Below, one piece after another: positions 23,385-32,578 of a DNA stretch of 41,325 bases; the stretch's first letter is position 1, and every line of letters starts with the position of its first letter. The DNA comes from Clostridia bacterium BRH_c25 (GTDB taxonomy: Bacteria > Bacillota_A > Clostridia > Lutisporales > Lutisporaceae), in the NCBI GenBank assembly GCA_001515955.1, contig LOES01000025.1:1-41325 (forward strand), given 5' to 3'. The notes under the pieces are model-generated. The model had not been told where the DNA came from and did no database searches. It saw only the letters and a list, made by a program, of their open reading frames with translations. The position numbers and the translations under genes were made by a program.

Positions 23385-23410
23385 TAATAATCCCCCTTTT
23401 TTATTGTGAT

Positions 23411-23425
23411 TGATTCCCATTCTCA
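23411..23425 (-). promoter_or_regulatory. Weak Fur-box-like site between feoA and feoB
   Basis: On the minus strand TGAGAATGGGAATCA keeps the outer TGA/TCA and the AAT core of a Fur box but has four mismatches to TGATAATnATTATCA. It lies 27 bases before feoB. It may add internal control; no clear promoter is seen with it. Confidence 0.3.
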
Positions 23426-23473
23426 TTTAGCGATTAAAAAGAATACTGCTCTTGTTAACTTAAGCAGCTACGT

Positions 23474-23698
23474 TTACTCAACATATATTTTTTCTGCCTC
23501 AGCCTTTCTAAAGGTCAATTCGTAGCCTCTGATATTAACCTCTATCGGATCTCCCAAAGGTGCTACTTTTCTAATTAGTACTTCTGCTCCTCTGGTCACT
23601 CCCATATCCAAAAGCCGTCTTCGTACCGCACCTTCTCCGCCAACCTTCACTACTACCGCCTTATCACCAGGCTTCAAATCCTTCAATGTCTTTTCCAA
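23474..23698 (-). CDS. feoA: FeoA family protein (second copy)
   Basis: The 74-residue SH3-like protein has LKDLKPGDKAVVVKVGGEG, RRRLLDMGVTRGAEVLIRKVAPLGDPIEVNIRGYELTFRKAEAEKI, the full FeoA pattern. It probably binds the cytosolic part of FeoB and tunes transport. It lies between the other FeoA gene (18-base gap) and feoB (about 90 bases, with a weak Fur-like site). The two FeoA proteins differ clearly in sequence, so they may have separate roles. Confidence 0.93.
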   Translation of the reverse strand: MEKTLKDLKPGDKAVVVKVGGEGAVRRRLLDMGVTRGAEVLIRKVAPLGDPIEVNIRGYELTFRKAEAEKIYVE

Positions 23699-23716
23699 AA
23701 TCTTCTCCCCCTTATT

Positions 23717-23932
23717 TTATATTTCTACGCTCAGCTGCTGGGCTAGACCCCTGTTAAGCGCTACTCTGGCCCCTTTTATATTGACAATCAAGTTACCGCT
23801 CATTTCAGAAATTACTGAAACAGTGACCCCCGGAATTATTCCAAGTCCTTCAAGAAACTTTCTGGTTGCTTCCTTTGCACTGCAGCTGTTTACAATTGCT
23901 TCCTTACCTAATGGCAGCATAGTTAATGGCAT
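23717..23932 (-). CDS. feoA: FeoA family protein (first copy)
   Basis: The start at 23932 (MPLTMLPLGKEAIVNSC) has GGGAGGTGGGATT right before it. Further upstream ATGs fall at the promoter. The 71-residue SH3-like protein has LGIIPGVTVSVISEMSGNLIVNIKGARVALNRGLAQQL. A short cysteine-containing insert (NSCSAKEATRKFLEGLG) distinguishes it from its neighbour. It is the first gene of the feo operon. Confidence 0.92.
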   Translation of the reverse strand: MPLTMLPLGKEAIVNSCSAKEATRKFLEGLGIIPGVTVSVISEMSGNLIVNIKGARVALNRGLAQQLSVEI

Positions 23933-23960
23933 AATCCCACCTCCCATATTCTTCATTTTG

Positions 23961-23989
23961 ATTATAAGCTTAATGAGAATGAAAGTCAA
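23961..23989 (-). promoter_or_regulatory. feo operon promoter with overlapping Fur box
   Basis: The minus strand shows TTGACT (23984-23989), a 17-base spacer and TATAAT (23961-23966), an almost perfect sigma-A promoter. TGAGAATGAAAGTCA at 23974-23988 is a Fur-box-like 15-mer (three mismatches) covering the -35 and spacer, so bound Fur would block RNA polymerase. The first feoA start is 29 bases downstream of the -10. Confidence 0.75.
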
Positions 23990-24000
23990 TATCGATTTAA

Positions 24001-24353
24001 TCAGTTCATGAAATTTATTTTTTCACACAATACAATGGCCGCATGTATAACTTCTTCATTCTTAATACAACTGACAATAATAAAAAAATATGTTTTGTAT
24101 ATTTTCATATATAAAAAAGTCTTGAATATAGTAATTCCAAGACTTTTAAGGGGATTATCCAGGTCTATTATCTTGTATGCCCTTGCCTCCATTTTGGGAT
24201 TCACCGTTACTGCTATCTTCAGGCCTTCTATAACCAAGGTCTGCAGTCTGTCGGGATTCAAGGGCTGATGATACAGTTCAACTGGGTGGACTTTTAAATT
24301 GCATTCCCCAGCCAGATAAGACAATATCTCTATGGATATGGTGCCTACACCCT
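24001..24353 (-). pseudogene. Relic of a PRK06851-like P-loop ATPase
   Basis: The frame is open from 24353 to 24001. The recognisable part (about 24150-24350) reads EGVGTISIEILSYLAGE, then VELYHQPLNPDRLQTLVIEG, then LKIAVTVNP, then YKIIDLD. This resembles the second ATPase half of PRK06851-type proteins, where GxPGTGKS is followed by VEhYHxPLxPDKl. The Walker A is broken (GVGTISIE has no Lys), there is no proper start codon with ribosome site, and a strong terminator at 24115-24147 interrupts the frame. It is best read as a decayed fragment. The family call is from memory and tentative. Confidence 0.45.
24115..24147 (-). terminator. Terminator of the 16-kb signalling operon
   Basis: AAAAGTCTTG (24115-24124) and CAAGACTTTT (24138-24147) make a perfect 10-bp stem with a 13-base loop. 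On the minus strand it is followed by a T run (TTTTTTATATAT). It would stop transcripts coming from the kinase genes before the feo promoter. Confidence 0.8.
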
Positions 24354-24356
24354 CCT

Positions 24357-24497
24357 TCAGATAATAACATTATCCAAAGAATTGTATGTAAAGAAGCTAA
24401 TACCAGCAACTATAAGCACAATTAAGGAAAATACTGCAAGTATTGCTAATAATTCAGTCTTGATTTTCACTTGATATAATAGCCTCGTATAGCTCAT
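24357..24497 (-). pseudogene. Short membrane peptide, likely truncated sensor N-terminus
   Basis: A 46-codon frame begins at ATG 24497 (a GTG at 24470 is also possible) and codes LYQVKIKTELLAILAVFS, a single membrane helix, then SFFTYNSLDNVII and a stop. Such a beginning is typical of the first transmembrane helix of chemoreceptors or sensor kinases, but the rest is missing. No good ribosome site is seen. It lies 13 bases after the GGDEF protein gene and just before another gene relic, so it is probably the remnant of a deleted sensor gene. A genuine small membrane protein is possible. Confidence 0.35.
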
Positions 24498-24510
24498 TCA
24501 TATATTCTTA

Positions 24511-26169
24511 TCAGTTTGCACTGTTTATAATTCTCATAATGCGTGCTTCCAGCTCACTCATAGAAAATGGCTTTGTTACATAATCATCTGCTCCAGAATA
24601 CAACCCCTTTACAATACTTTTCTTTTGTTTCTTTTTTGACAGCATAATTATTTTGGATGAGTGTGTAAGGATATTTTCTTTTATCTGTTTACACACCTCA
24701 AAGCCATCTATATCAGGTAGAATAAGATCTAATACAATGGCATCAGGACGAACCTCTTGTGCTATTTTTATGGCGTTATTGCCATCTTTAGCCGTAATTA
24801 CGTTATATCCTATACTGGAAAGCCTGTCCCTTAAAAGCTTTAAGATTGTGTTTTCATCATCAACTATCAGCAGTGTTTTCCTTAAATTTTGAATGTTTAT
24901 CTCTCCATTATGAACCATAACTTTGTTCCGTCCAGATTTTTTGGCATAGTACATTGCCTTGTCAGCATCGTTTATTATCTCATCAACAGTTTCATTTATT
25001 TCACAAACCTGTTTAATACCTGCACTGAAAGTGACGATTAAAACTTCTCCTCCAATAGATATTGCTTTACTGCCGAACCCTTGTCTGAGCCTTTCAATGA
25101 CCATATAAGCCTTTTCTTTAGTCGTATCAGGCATAAGTATAATAAATTCCTCACCGCCATATCTGTAAATACTGTCACATCCTCTGATGTTCCCTGTTAT
25201 ATAGGATACTAATTCTTTCAGGACATAATCACCGGTCTGATGTCCATACTGATCATTTATGTATTTATAGTTATCCATGTCAATAAAAGCGATAGAAAAT
25301 ATCGAACCGTTCCGCCTATACCTTTCAAGCTCCTCTGCTATTCTGTAGTTGAAATAGTATCTGGAGCAAGCATCAGTTAAAGAATCTCTAAGAAGTTTCT
25401 CTTTATAATTATTTGATCTTCTCATTATCATCTCAATCTTTGTTGTTATTTCACCGATAGCAAAAGGTTTTGTAATGTAATCATCCGCTCCAGCCTTTAG
25501 TCCGTTAATTCTATCATCAATCTCGCTTTTGGCACTCAGAAAAATCACGTGAATATCAGAGTATTCCAGCTTTGATTTTATTTTCTCCAGCAACTCATAT
25601 CCATTGACCTTGGGCATCATAATATCCAATATGATTATATCGGGTCTGGTAATGGCAATTGTGTCCATCGCAGATTCAGAATCATCGCATATATATACCT
25701 GGTAACCTTCCGTGACAAACGCATTTTCCAAAAGTTTCAGTATTGTAATATCATCATCTATCAGTAAGATTTTACCTCTATCTGCCATATTAATGTATTC
25801 ATTACTTTCATTAGGGGTAGTTCGTGCAATATTCTTCTCCCCTATATTGCTAATCTTCTTCTTTATTGTGTTTATGGCCATATATATATCCTGCAGGGTA
25901 TCCTTATCCAAATTAAGCCCTATGTCAGTTAAATCCTTGATATTTTTCTCCCATTCTTTTCCGATTGATGAGATATAATCAAGATTTAAAGTGGAAGCTG
26001 TACCATTGATCGAATGAAAAAACCTTAATAAACGTTTAGTGTCATACTCAGAGCATTCATCTTTGCAAGCAGCAAAAAGCTCCTCCATCTCTTCTATTTT
26101 GCTTCCAAGTTCATTGACAAAAGTCTTTTGTGCAGCTTTCATCAGCATATCCACTTGCCTATCATTCAT
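24511..26169 (-). CDS. Hpt-REC-GGDEF-REC diguanylate cyclase
   Basis: The 552-residue cytosolic protein contains, in order: an Hpt domain (about 1-110, FFHSINGTAS with His52); receiver 1 (132-250, acceptor Asp182 in IIILDIMMP); a GGDEF domain (265-425) with the active site GGEEF (338-342) and the inhibitory RxxD (Arg329-Asp332) exactly five residues before it; and receiver 2 (432-550, Asp481 in IVLDLILPD). It should make c-di-GMP with product inhibition, under control of phosphoryl transfer through two receivers and its own Hpt. It overlaps the hybrid kinase gene by 8 bases, so the kinase is the likely phosphoryl source. Confidence 0.9.
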   Translation of the reverse strand: MNDRQVDMLMKAAQKTFVNELGSKIEEMEELFAACKDECSEYDTKRLLRFFHSINGTASTLNLDYISSIGKEWEKNIKDLTDIGLNLDKDTLQDIYMAINTIKKKISNIGEKNIARTTPNESNEYINMADRGKILLIDDDITILKLLENAFVTEGYQVYICDDSESAMDTIAITRPDIIILDIMMPKVNGYELLEKIKSKLEYSDIHVIFLSAKSEIDDRINGLKAGADDYITKPFAIGEITTKIEMIMRRSNNYKEKLLRDSLTDACSRYYFNYRIAEELERYRRNGSIFSIAFIDMDNYKYINDQYGHQTGDYVLKELVSYITGNIRGCDSIYRYGGEEFIILMPDTTKEKAYMVIERLRQGFGSKAISIGGEVLIVTFSAGIKQVCEINETVDEIINDADKAMYYAKKSGRNKVMVHNGEINIQNLRKTLLIVDDENTILKLLRDRLSSIGYNVITAKDGNNAIKIAQEVRPDAIVLDLILPDIDGFEVCKQIKENILTHSSKIIMLSKKKQKKSIVKGLYSGADDYVTKPFSMSELEARIMRIINSAN

Positions 26170-28186
26170 TTCCGAGACCTTCTTCCCCTTCTAGTGTAAT
26201 GATCAATATGTTTCCAGAATGATCTATTTGTTTAACACCTATCCCGTTGTTGGTTAGCATATCCAAGATAGTCTCAGTAAGCCCATCGCCATTGTTCAGC
26301 ATCATCTTTGAATTAAGCTTTCCGTTAAGGGCCTTCTTCACCATCTTTATCAGCTGCTCAGGTTCATAAGGTTTCATAAGATAGTCGGAAATATCGCCTT
26401 GTGAAGCAGCATTTTTATACTCATAGACACTTGATATAATAATTGGTATGTTTGAGGTCCCTTGATTGCCCTTCAGCTCCTTTAAGACATCCCAACCATT
26501 TAACTGACCGCTTAAAGCAATATCCAGTATTATCAGCTTAAAGCTGTTATTTGCTACAAGCTGCAAAGCCTCTTCACCACTACTGACCGCATACATCTCA
26601 AGCCCTTCATTCATTAATATCTCTATGATGAGTTTAACCATGGATTCATCATCTTCTACAATAAGCACATCACCCTCGCTGTCGGCACAGAAGCTGCTAT
26701 CTGATTTTGGAGTCATCTCATCGCTTGCATCTTTGCCTGAGTAGGGTAGGTTAAACCAGAAAGTACTGCCTTGACCAAGTGTTGATTCAACACCGATTTC
26801 TCCTCCATGTGATCGGATGATCTCTTTGCAGATTGCTAAACCTAAACCGGTACCGCCAATTTCTCTTCTGTCATCGTTATGTATTCTATAAAACTTTGTA
26901 AATAGTTTTTCTTTAACATCGTCAGGAATGCCTAAGCCTTGGTCAGTAATTCCTATCCTAATCCTGTCACCTTCTACCGCCGATACAATCCTTACTCCTC
27001 CGCCATCCGGAGAATACTTGATAGCGTTTGACAGTAAATTTGACAATACCTGGAGCATCTTATCCCTGTCACAATAAACAGATGGTATTCTTTCTTCAGC
27101 TTTACGGTAAATAACTTTATGTTTGACGCTGAAGCTCTGGAATAAACTTACAGCTTCCTCAATAATCTGATCTATCGAGTTTAACTGCTTGTTAAATACC
27201 TGCTTACCGCTTTCCATCCTTTGAATATCCAGAAAATCATTGATCAGGTTTGTAAGTCTCTTGGCTTCAGAGTTAATTATGCCAATATACTCCCTATTTC
27301 TCTCCTCAGTAAGCTTCCTTGTCAGTATCAGCTCCGAAAACCCCATTATACTGCTCATAGGCGTCCTTAACTCATGGCTCACTGTACTGATCAATTCCAG
27401 CTTAAGCCTGTCCACCTCCTTCTGGTGGGAAACATCCCTTACAACAAATACCCTGCCGAAACTGTCATTGTTCTCACTGACACAAGGATTAGAGTACAAA
27501 TTAAGAAACCGTTTTACCGGATTGGTTTGTTCCATATCAACATTATATCGGCTCTGTTTATCAGTGAGCAAACTGTTCAATTTATCTAGTATTTCGTGGC
27601 TGTCTTCTATACCGGTCACCATATTTCCCATAATACGCTCAGTGCTGCTTAATGTAACGCCATCTATGTAAAAGGTATCCTGTGCATAAAACTGGTTTTC
27701 AAATTCCAAGTAGCGAAAAATGTCCTTCCAGGCCTTATTAATAAACAATACAGCACCATCAGTGTCTGTCATCATTATACCTGCCCCAAGAGAATCGATA
27801 ATAGCATGCAGAATTTCTTTCTGTTGATGATGTTTGAAATTTTCTTCCTCCAACTGGGAATTCAATTCTTCAATTATTGCATTCTGTTCTTCCAATGCAT
27901 ATTGCTTTTCCATCAATTCTTTATTAATATTCTCCAACTGCTTATTAGCTTGAACTTTTTGATATGTATTCATTAATGATACAAGCATTGCACCTATACC
28001 TATTACAAAAATAACCATCATTATTATAATTTTTATAAACATGATTGAGAAAAAAGATTGCATCCCGCTGTCATTAGGGTGTGCTTTAGCAACGTGTTGA
28101 CTAACCTGAGACAGTATATTACTAAAAAAAAGTATCATAATAACAGCTCCAATGATTATGAAGGCAATATATTTTAATCGTCTCAT
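26162..28186 (-). CDS. Membrane hybrid histidine kinase (PAS-HisKA-HATPase-REC)
   Basis: The 674-residue protein has two membrane helices (about 7-25 and 47-70) with only a short outside loop. A coiled coil (75-125) and a PAS domain (125-250) follow, then HisKA with VSHELRTPMSSIMGF (His271), HATPase (N box NLLSNAIKYS, GTGLGLAI) and a receiver at about 515-635 (IILDIALSG). A 40-residue tail after the receiver is not recognised. The small outside loop suggests sensing through the membrane or PAS domain rather than an external ligand. It overlaps the single-receiver gene upstream by 4 bases and the GGDEF gene downstream by 8, so phosphorelay among the three products is likely. Confidence 0.9.
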   Translation of the reverse strand: MRRLKYIAFIIIGAVIMILFFSNILSQVSQHVAKAHPNDSGMQSFFSIMFIKIIIMMVIFVIGIGAMLVSLMNTYQKVQANKQLENINKELMEKQYALEEQNAIIEELNSQLEEENFKHHQQKEILHAIIDSLGAGIMMTDTDGAVLFINKAWKDIFRYLEFENQFYAQDTFYIDGVTLSSTERIMGNMVTGIEDSHEILDKLNSLLTDKQSRYNVDMEQTNPVKRFLNLYSNPCVSENNDSFGRVFVVRDVSHQKEVDRLKLELISTVSHELRTPMSSIMGFSELILTRKLTEERNREYIGIINSEAKRLTNLINDFLDIQRMESGKQVFNKQLNSIDQIIEEAVSLFQSFSVKHKVIYRKAEERIPSVYCDRDKMLQVLSNLLSNAIKYSPDGGGVRIVSAVEGDRIRIGITDQGLGIPDDVKEKLFTKFYRIHNDDRREIGGTGLGLAICKEIIRSHGGEIGVESTLGQGSTFWFNLPYSGKDASDEMTPKSDSSFCADSEGDVLIVEDDESMVKLIIEILMNEGLEMYAVSSGEEALQLVANNSFKLIILDIALSGQLNGWDVLKELKGNQGTSNIPIIISSVYEYKNAASQGDISDYLMKPYEPEQLIKMVKKALNGKLNSKMMLNNGDGLTETILDMLTNNGIGVKQIDHSGNILIITLEGEEGLGNE

Positions 28187-28560
28187 TCTCTCACCTGCTT
28201 GCTTAGTATTTCTTCAACCATTGTCAGAAGTTCCATAGGGCTGAAAGGTTTTGCCAGATAAAAGTCTGCCAAGGCCTCCCAAGCCGCTTCCCTGTCGGAT
28301 AGCTGACCTTTCGCTGTCAATATTAATACTCTTGTAGCTGCTATATCCGGATTGTTTTTAATTCGCTTGCATACCTCATATCCTGTCATTCCGGGCATCA
28401 TTACATCCAGTATTATCAGGTCAGGTTTTTCCCGTTTCACAAGGTCTAATGCAACTATACCGTTATCAGCCTCAAGAATTTCATAATTGCCTATCTCCAA
28501 AGTTCCGGCAATAAGCACCCTCAAGGCCTTTTCATCATCAGCTACTAAAACTCTGTACAT
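28183..28560 (-). CDS. Single-domain response regulator
   Basis: The 125-residue protein is a complete receiver: acidic pocket VADDE (7-10), acceptor Asp52 in LIILDVMMPG, then LTAKGQ and the conserved Lys in YLAKPFSPMEL. There is no output domain, so it probably shuttles phosphate to or from the Hpt and kinase proteins of this operon. The ribosome site AGGGGGAAT lies before ATG. The stop overlaps the downstream kinase start (ATGA). Confidence 0.92.
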   Translation of the reverse strand: MYRVLVADDEKALRVLIAGTLEIGNYEILEADNGIVALDLVKREKPDLIILDVMMPGMTGYEVCKRIKNNPDIAATRVLILTAKGQLSDREAAWEALADFYLAKPFSPMELLTMVEEILSKQVRE

Positions 28561-28602
28561 AACTTATTCCCCCTAGACATTGGTACTCATGAGAATATAA
28601 TA

Positions 28603-28998
28603 TTACTGAATCAAATCCAGCTTTTTCATCACTTCAACCAGCTTTTTTGTATCAATTGGTTTTGCTGCATAAACTTCACAACCAGTCCCAAAAGCACTGA
28701 AAACACTATCTGAGTCATTTAACGCAGTTGTCATGATAATTTTAACACGTTTTGATTCTTCAACACCCTTTTGATTTTCTATATCCCGTATGGTTCTCAG
28801 TGTTTTTATACCATCCAGTTCTGGCATCATTATATCCAAACAGATTAAATCATATGGTTTCTCTTCATCCCATGCCATCATGAAAGCCTCCAAAGCCTCC
28901 ATACCATCGATAGTGATATCGCATTCTCCATAGGTTGAAAGGAATTTGGAAAGAAATTTTCTGCTGGCAAGATCGTCTTCTGCTAATAATATTCTCAT
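28603..28998 (-). CDS. Single-domain response regulator
   Basis: The 131-residue receiver has LAEDD at 5-9, acceptor Asp55 in LICLDIMMPE, MTTALND and the conserved lysine in YAAKPIDTKKL. It has a small insert (EAFMMAWDEEKPYD) before the acceptor strand, as in receivers closely linked to hybrid kinases. It lies 16 bases after the large hybrid kinase gene, so it is probably one of that kinase's partners. Confidence 0.92.
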   Translation of the reverse strand: MRILLAEDDLASRKFLSKFLSTYGECDITIDGMEALEAFMMAWDEEKPYDLICLDIMMPELDGIKTLRTIRDIENQKGVEESKRVKIIMTTALNDSDSVFSAFGTGCEVYAAKPIDTKKLVEVMKKLDLIQ

Positions 28999-29014
28999 AG
29001 TTTTACCCCTTTCA

Positions 29015-32000
29015 TTAACTGTTTTTATAACTCTTGATATGTTTCTTATATTTTAAGAATTCTTCTGTAACCAGGTCAAAATATTCAGCTGCTTCTGTTA
29101 TATTTCCTCTTCTCGCTGCAAGCTCCACCTTAAATGCTGCACCTTTTACAGTTGTTGCATTTATCTCTGATGATAGCTTTTTAATCACATGTGCATATCT
29201 TTCAATACTTGATAAATCATTCTGTTTAATTGAACATTTTAATAGGTTAATATTTTCGTCCATACCCTTCAATAAAGGTTCCATGCTTTTCGCATATTCA
29301 GTCAAAAACTTAATAGTCTCAATTTCATTCACACTATTATCATCGCTATCTCTGGAAGCCATCCCAACTGCCTTGCTTCCTGACAGCCTTTCGGTTATCG
29401 TTTCCACCGTATCAAGAAAGCTGTTTATTTGTATAGGCTTTGAAATATAACCGTCCATTCCAATAGAAAGAAATTTCTCTCTATCCCCTTGAAGTGCATA
29501 CGCAGTAAGAGCTATTATTGGAATATGACTTCCTGTTGTTTCTTCTCCCTTTCGTATTCTTTTGGTGGTTTCAATTCCATCCATCTCAGGCATCTGGATA
29601 TCCATTAATATTACATCAGTATTTTCATTACTTAAAATTTGTAATGCTTCTACCCCGTTATTTGCTGTTATAATCTCATGTCCTGTTCCTTGAATCATTC
29701 GGGTGATTACTATCTGGTTTATTTTATCGTCCTCCACCAGCAGGATTCGGAGAGGATGCTGGACTTTTCCAACCGGAACTACGGGTTTAAGTATATCGGC
29801 TGCAACATTGCCGTTTCTGAACTTTACTGTAAAATGAAAGGTGCTTCCGTTTCCCTTTATACTTTTTACCCAGATCGACCCTCCCATCATTTCTACCAGC
29901 TGCTTGGATATTGCAAGGCCAAGACCTGTTCCTCCATATTTCCTTGTATGTGAACTGTCAACCTGACTAAAAGAATAAAACAATCTTCCCATATCCTCAG
30001 ATGTCATTCCAATACCTGTATCCGATACTAGAAACTCCAATTCCACATATTCATCATTTTTTGTAACTAGCCTTGCAGATAGGTTAACCTCTCCTGAATC
30101 TGTAAATTTAACCGCATTTCCTATAAGATTATTCATTACCTGCTTAAGCCTATACGGATCTCCATTAACTACTTGTGGTATTTTGCCATCAGCTTTATAT
30201 TTAAGCAAAAGTCCTTTTCCCTGTGCCCTAACGACATGCGGCTTGACTGTTTGCTCCAACAAGTCTTTGATATTAAAATCTATATATTCCATTGTTAGTT
30301 TTTTTGCTTCAATCTTGGAAAAATCCAAAATGTCATTTATTAGATTTAGAAGCGTACCTGCACATTCTTTTGCTGTATACAAATTGTCTTTCTGTTCCTC
30401 AGTTAATCCGGTCAGTAATGTTAAATCAATCATCCCAATCATACCATTTAAAGGTGTACGTATTTCATGGCTCATATTGGCCAGAAACTCACTTTTAGCG
30501 TGATTGGCAGCTTCGGCAGACTCCTTTGCCTGTTTTAGCTCTTCATTAATAAGCTTTCTTTCAGTTACATCGCGCAATATAGCCATAAGGACTTTGCTAC
30601 TGCCTATTTCAGTCCCCTGCATACTTACTTCTGCTGTGAAAGTGCTGCCATTCTTCCGATAAGCTGTAGCTTCATAATATATACCTTTGGTATTTGCCTG
30701 GTATGGTTGGGCTCCCACAGGTGATTTTGGATCAGGGTTTACCAGATAAAAAATTGACTTGTTTAAAAGCTCCTCCTTCTCATATCCGTACGCCCTGATG
30801 GCGGCATCATTAGCCTCTATCACATATCCATTAATATCCGCAAAGAGTATTATGTCATTTGCATTCTGGGAAAGAAGGCTGTATCTTCTCAACCCCTCTT
30901 CTGCAATTTTCCTCTCGGTAATGTCAAAACAAGCCCCAATATACCCTGAAAACTTACTGTCAATATCATAAAATGGTCTGCCAATATCAAGTATCCATCG
31001 ATACTCCCCATCTTTATTCCTTAACCGGTATTCCATTTCAAACGGTTCTCTTGCATCAAATGCCTCAGAATATATTCTAAAACATATCTCAATATCTTCT
31101 GAATGCACACCTTCTGTCCAGCCATCCCCTATTTCCTGTTCCATTGTACGTCCTGTAAAATCGAGCCAGCTTTTATTGAAGTAGTTACATTTTTTACTAC
31201 AGACAGCTCTCCAGATCATTGCAGGGAAGTTTTCAAAAAGAGTAAGGTAGTAATCTCTTGATTTAATTAGATTTTCTTCAAGCTTCCTATATTCAGTAAT
31301 ATCATCTATTACAACAATGGCATGTTTAGTTTCACTCAGTAATAAAGGTACAGCATTGATTCTGAAGCTGCGTTCCACTTCCTGATTGCCAACATTCATA
31401 ACTTTCTTTATCTCTAAATCTTTTATTGGTTTAGAAAGTAATATTACTTCCTCCAATGCTTTATTCAACTCACATTCATAAAAGGCAGAACCATGCCCGC
31501 ATCCTTTTTCGATATCCAAGCTATCTTGACAGTAGAATACACTTCCGATTCTTTCGTTAAGTATCTCTACACTACTTATATCAAATGTGTATAGAAATGA
31601 CTCATTCGCATTTTTTATAGTCATATCCTCATCAACTATTAACATGCTTATTGGAGCAGCGTCAAATATGGCTTTTAAATTCCTTTGACCATTCTTAAGA
31701 TCACTTTCTATACTTTTTATTCTTGTAATATCCCTGAATACAGTAATCAAGCCTATTACTTTTAGAGCATTATCTCTTATGGGCGAACTACTGGCTGAAA
31801 TATAATATTCACTTCCGTCTCTTGCAATTAATACAGTGGAACTTCTGAGCCCACTTTTTGAGCCTTTTCTCATAGTTCTCGAATATGGGCTTTCCAAAAC
31901 CTCATTTGTTTTTTTATTAATAATTCTAAAAACTGTATCAATTTGTCTTCCTTTTGCCTCATACTGCTTCCAGCCGGTAAGTTCTTCGGCTGTTTGGTTC

Positions 32001-32500
32001 ATAAATATCACATTCCCATCTATGTCTGCGGTTATAACCCCGTCTCCAATACTGGCGAGTGTGGTTGTAAGCCGCTCTATTTCTTTTTTAAATTCATCTT
32101 CAACAGCACGTAACTTACCATGCAAATGTGATTCCCTTAACAAATGTTTAACAATCCGCCCTAAAGTATAAATATCTTTTAAACGCAAATAATCAAAGCA
32201 CGGGATATCTAGAGTATCAAAATAATCTTGATCCGTTTTATCATTAATGATCATGATTATTGGTTTCTCTGTTCCCAAAGTATTTAGTATTATGTTGGTT
32301 TCATGTATATGATTCTGTCCTCTGCTAGCGTCCAAGATAATCAGATCATATCCATCCACCTTAAGTGAGCTGAGCATCACTTCACTTATACTTATCAATA
32401 TAGGCACTATACTATAATTTGCTTCCTGCAAAATCTGTACTAACCTTTGAGAGCCACATTCTGAGTCAGTTATGAACAAAACATGAAGGCCTTTTTTCAT
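29015..32500 (-). CDS. Large multi-PAS hybrid histidine kinase with REC and Hpt
   Basis: This 1161-residue soluble protein has no membrane helix. In order: a receiver-like N-terminal domain (1-125; LIILDASRG with Asp57, but the late conserved Lys is not clear); several PAS/PAC domains (about 140-660; for example TADIDGNVIFMNQTAEELTGW and YRWILDIGRPFYDIDSKFSGY); HisKA with MSHEIRTPLNGMIGM (His678); HATPase (NNLIGNAVKFTDSG, GTGLGLAIS); a receiver (about 915-1035, Asp967 in LMDIQMPEMDG); and a C-terminal Hpt-like domain (YAHVIKKLSSEINA). Start region GAGGTGCAGAAATG is good. It integrates several internal signals and probably feeds the two downstream receivers. It lies directly after cheD. Confidence 0.92.
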   Translation of the reverse strand: MKKGLHVLFITDSECGSQRLVQILQEANYSIVPILISISEVMLSSLKVDGYDLIILDASRGQNHIHETNIILNTLGTEKPIIMIINDKTDQDYFDTLDIPCFDYLRLKDIYTLGRIVKHLLRESHLHGKLRAVEDEFKKEIERLTTTLASIGDGVITADIDGNVIFMNQTAEELTGWKQYEAKGRQIDTVFRIINKKTNEVLESPYSRTMRKGSKSGLRSSTVLIARDGSEYYISASSSPIRDNALKVIGLITVFRDITRIKSIESDLKNGQRNLKAIFDAAPISMLIVDEDMTIKNANESFLYTFDISSVEILNERIGSVFYCQDSLDIEKGCGHGSAFYECELNKALEEVILLSKPIKDLEIKKVMNVGNQEVERSFRINAVPLLLSETKHAIVVIDDITEYRKLEENLIKSRDYYLTLFENFPAMIWRAVCSKKCNYFNKSWLDFTGRTMEQEIGDGWTEGVHSEDIEICFRIYSEAFDAREPFEMEYRLRNKDGEYRWILDIGRPFYDIDSKFSGYIGACFDITERKIAEEGLRRYSLLSQNANDIILFADINGYVIEANDAAIRAYGYEKEELLNKSIFYLVNPDPKSPVGAQPYQANTKGIYYEATAYRKNGSTFTAEVSMQGTEIGSSKVLMAILRDVTERKLINEELKQAKESAEAANHAKSEFLANMSHEIRTPLNGMIGMIDLTLLTGLTEEQKDNLYTAKECAGTLLNLINDILDFSKIEAKKLTMEYIDFNIKDLLEQTVKPHVVRAQGKGLLLKYKADGKIPQVVNGDPYRLKQVMNNLIGNAVKFTDSGEVNLSARLVTKNDEYVELEFLVSDTGIGMTSEDMGRLFYSFSQVDSSHTRKYGGTGLGLAISKQLVEMMGGSIWVKSIKGNGSTFHFTVKFRNGNVAADILKPVVPVGKVQHPLRILLVEDDKINQIVITRMIQGTGHEIITANNGVEALQILSNENTDVILMDIQMPEMDGIETTKRIRKGEETTGSHIPIIALTAYALQGDREKFLSIGMDGYISKPIQINSFLDTVETITERLSGSKAVGMASRDSDDNSVNEIETIKFLTEYAKSMEPLLKGMDENINLLKCSIKQNDLSSIERYAHVIKKLSSEINATTVKGAAFKVELAARRGNITEAAEYFDLVTEEFLKYKKHIKSYKNS

Positions 32501-32578
32501 TTCTGCACCTCATATACTCTCTTCTCCCAGAGAGCAAAATCAACCCTTTGAAGTTTAAATTAGGGGATATAACATTAA

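Noticed and set aside
29015..32500. Large kinase considered to be two adjacent genes
   Set aside because: One uninterrupted frame with logical domain order and a single good ribosome site supports one protein.
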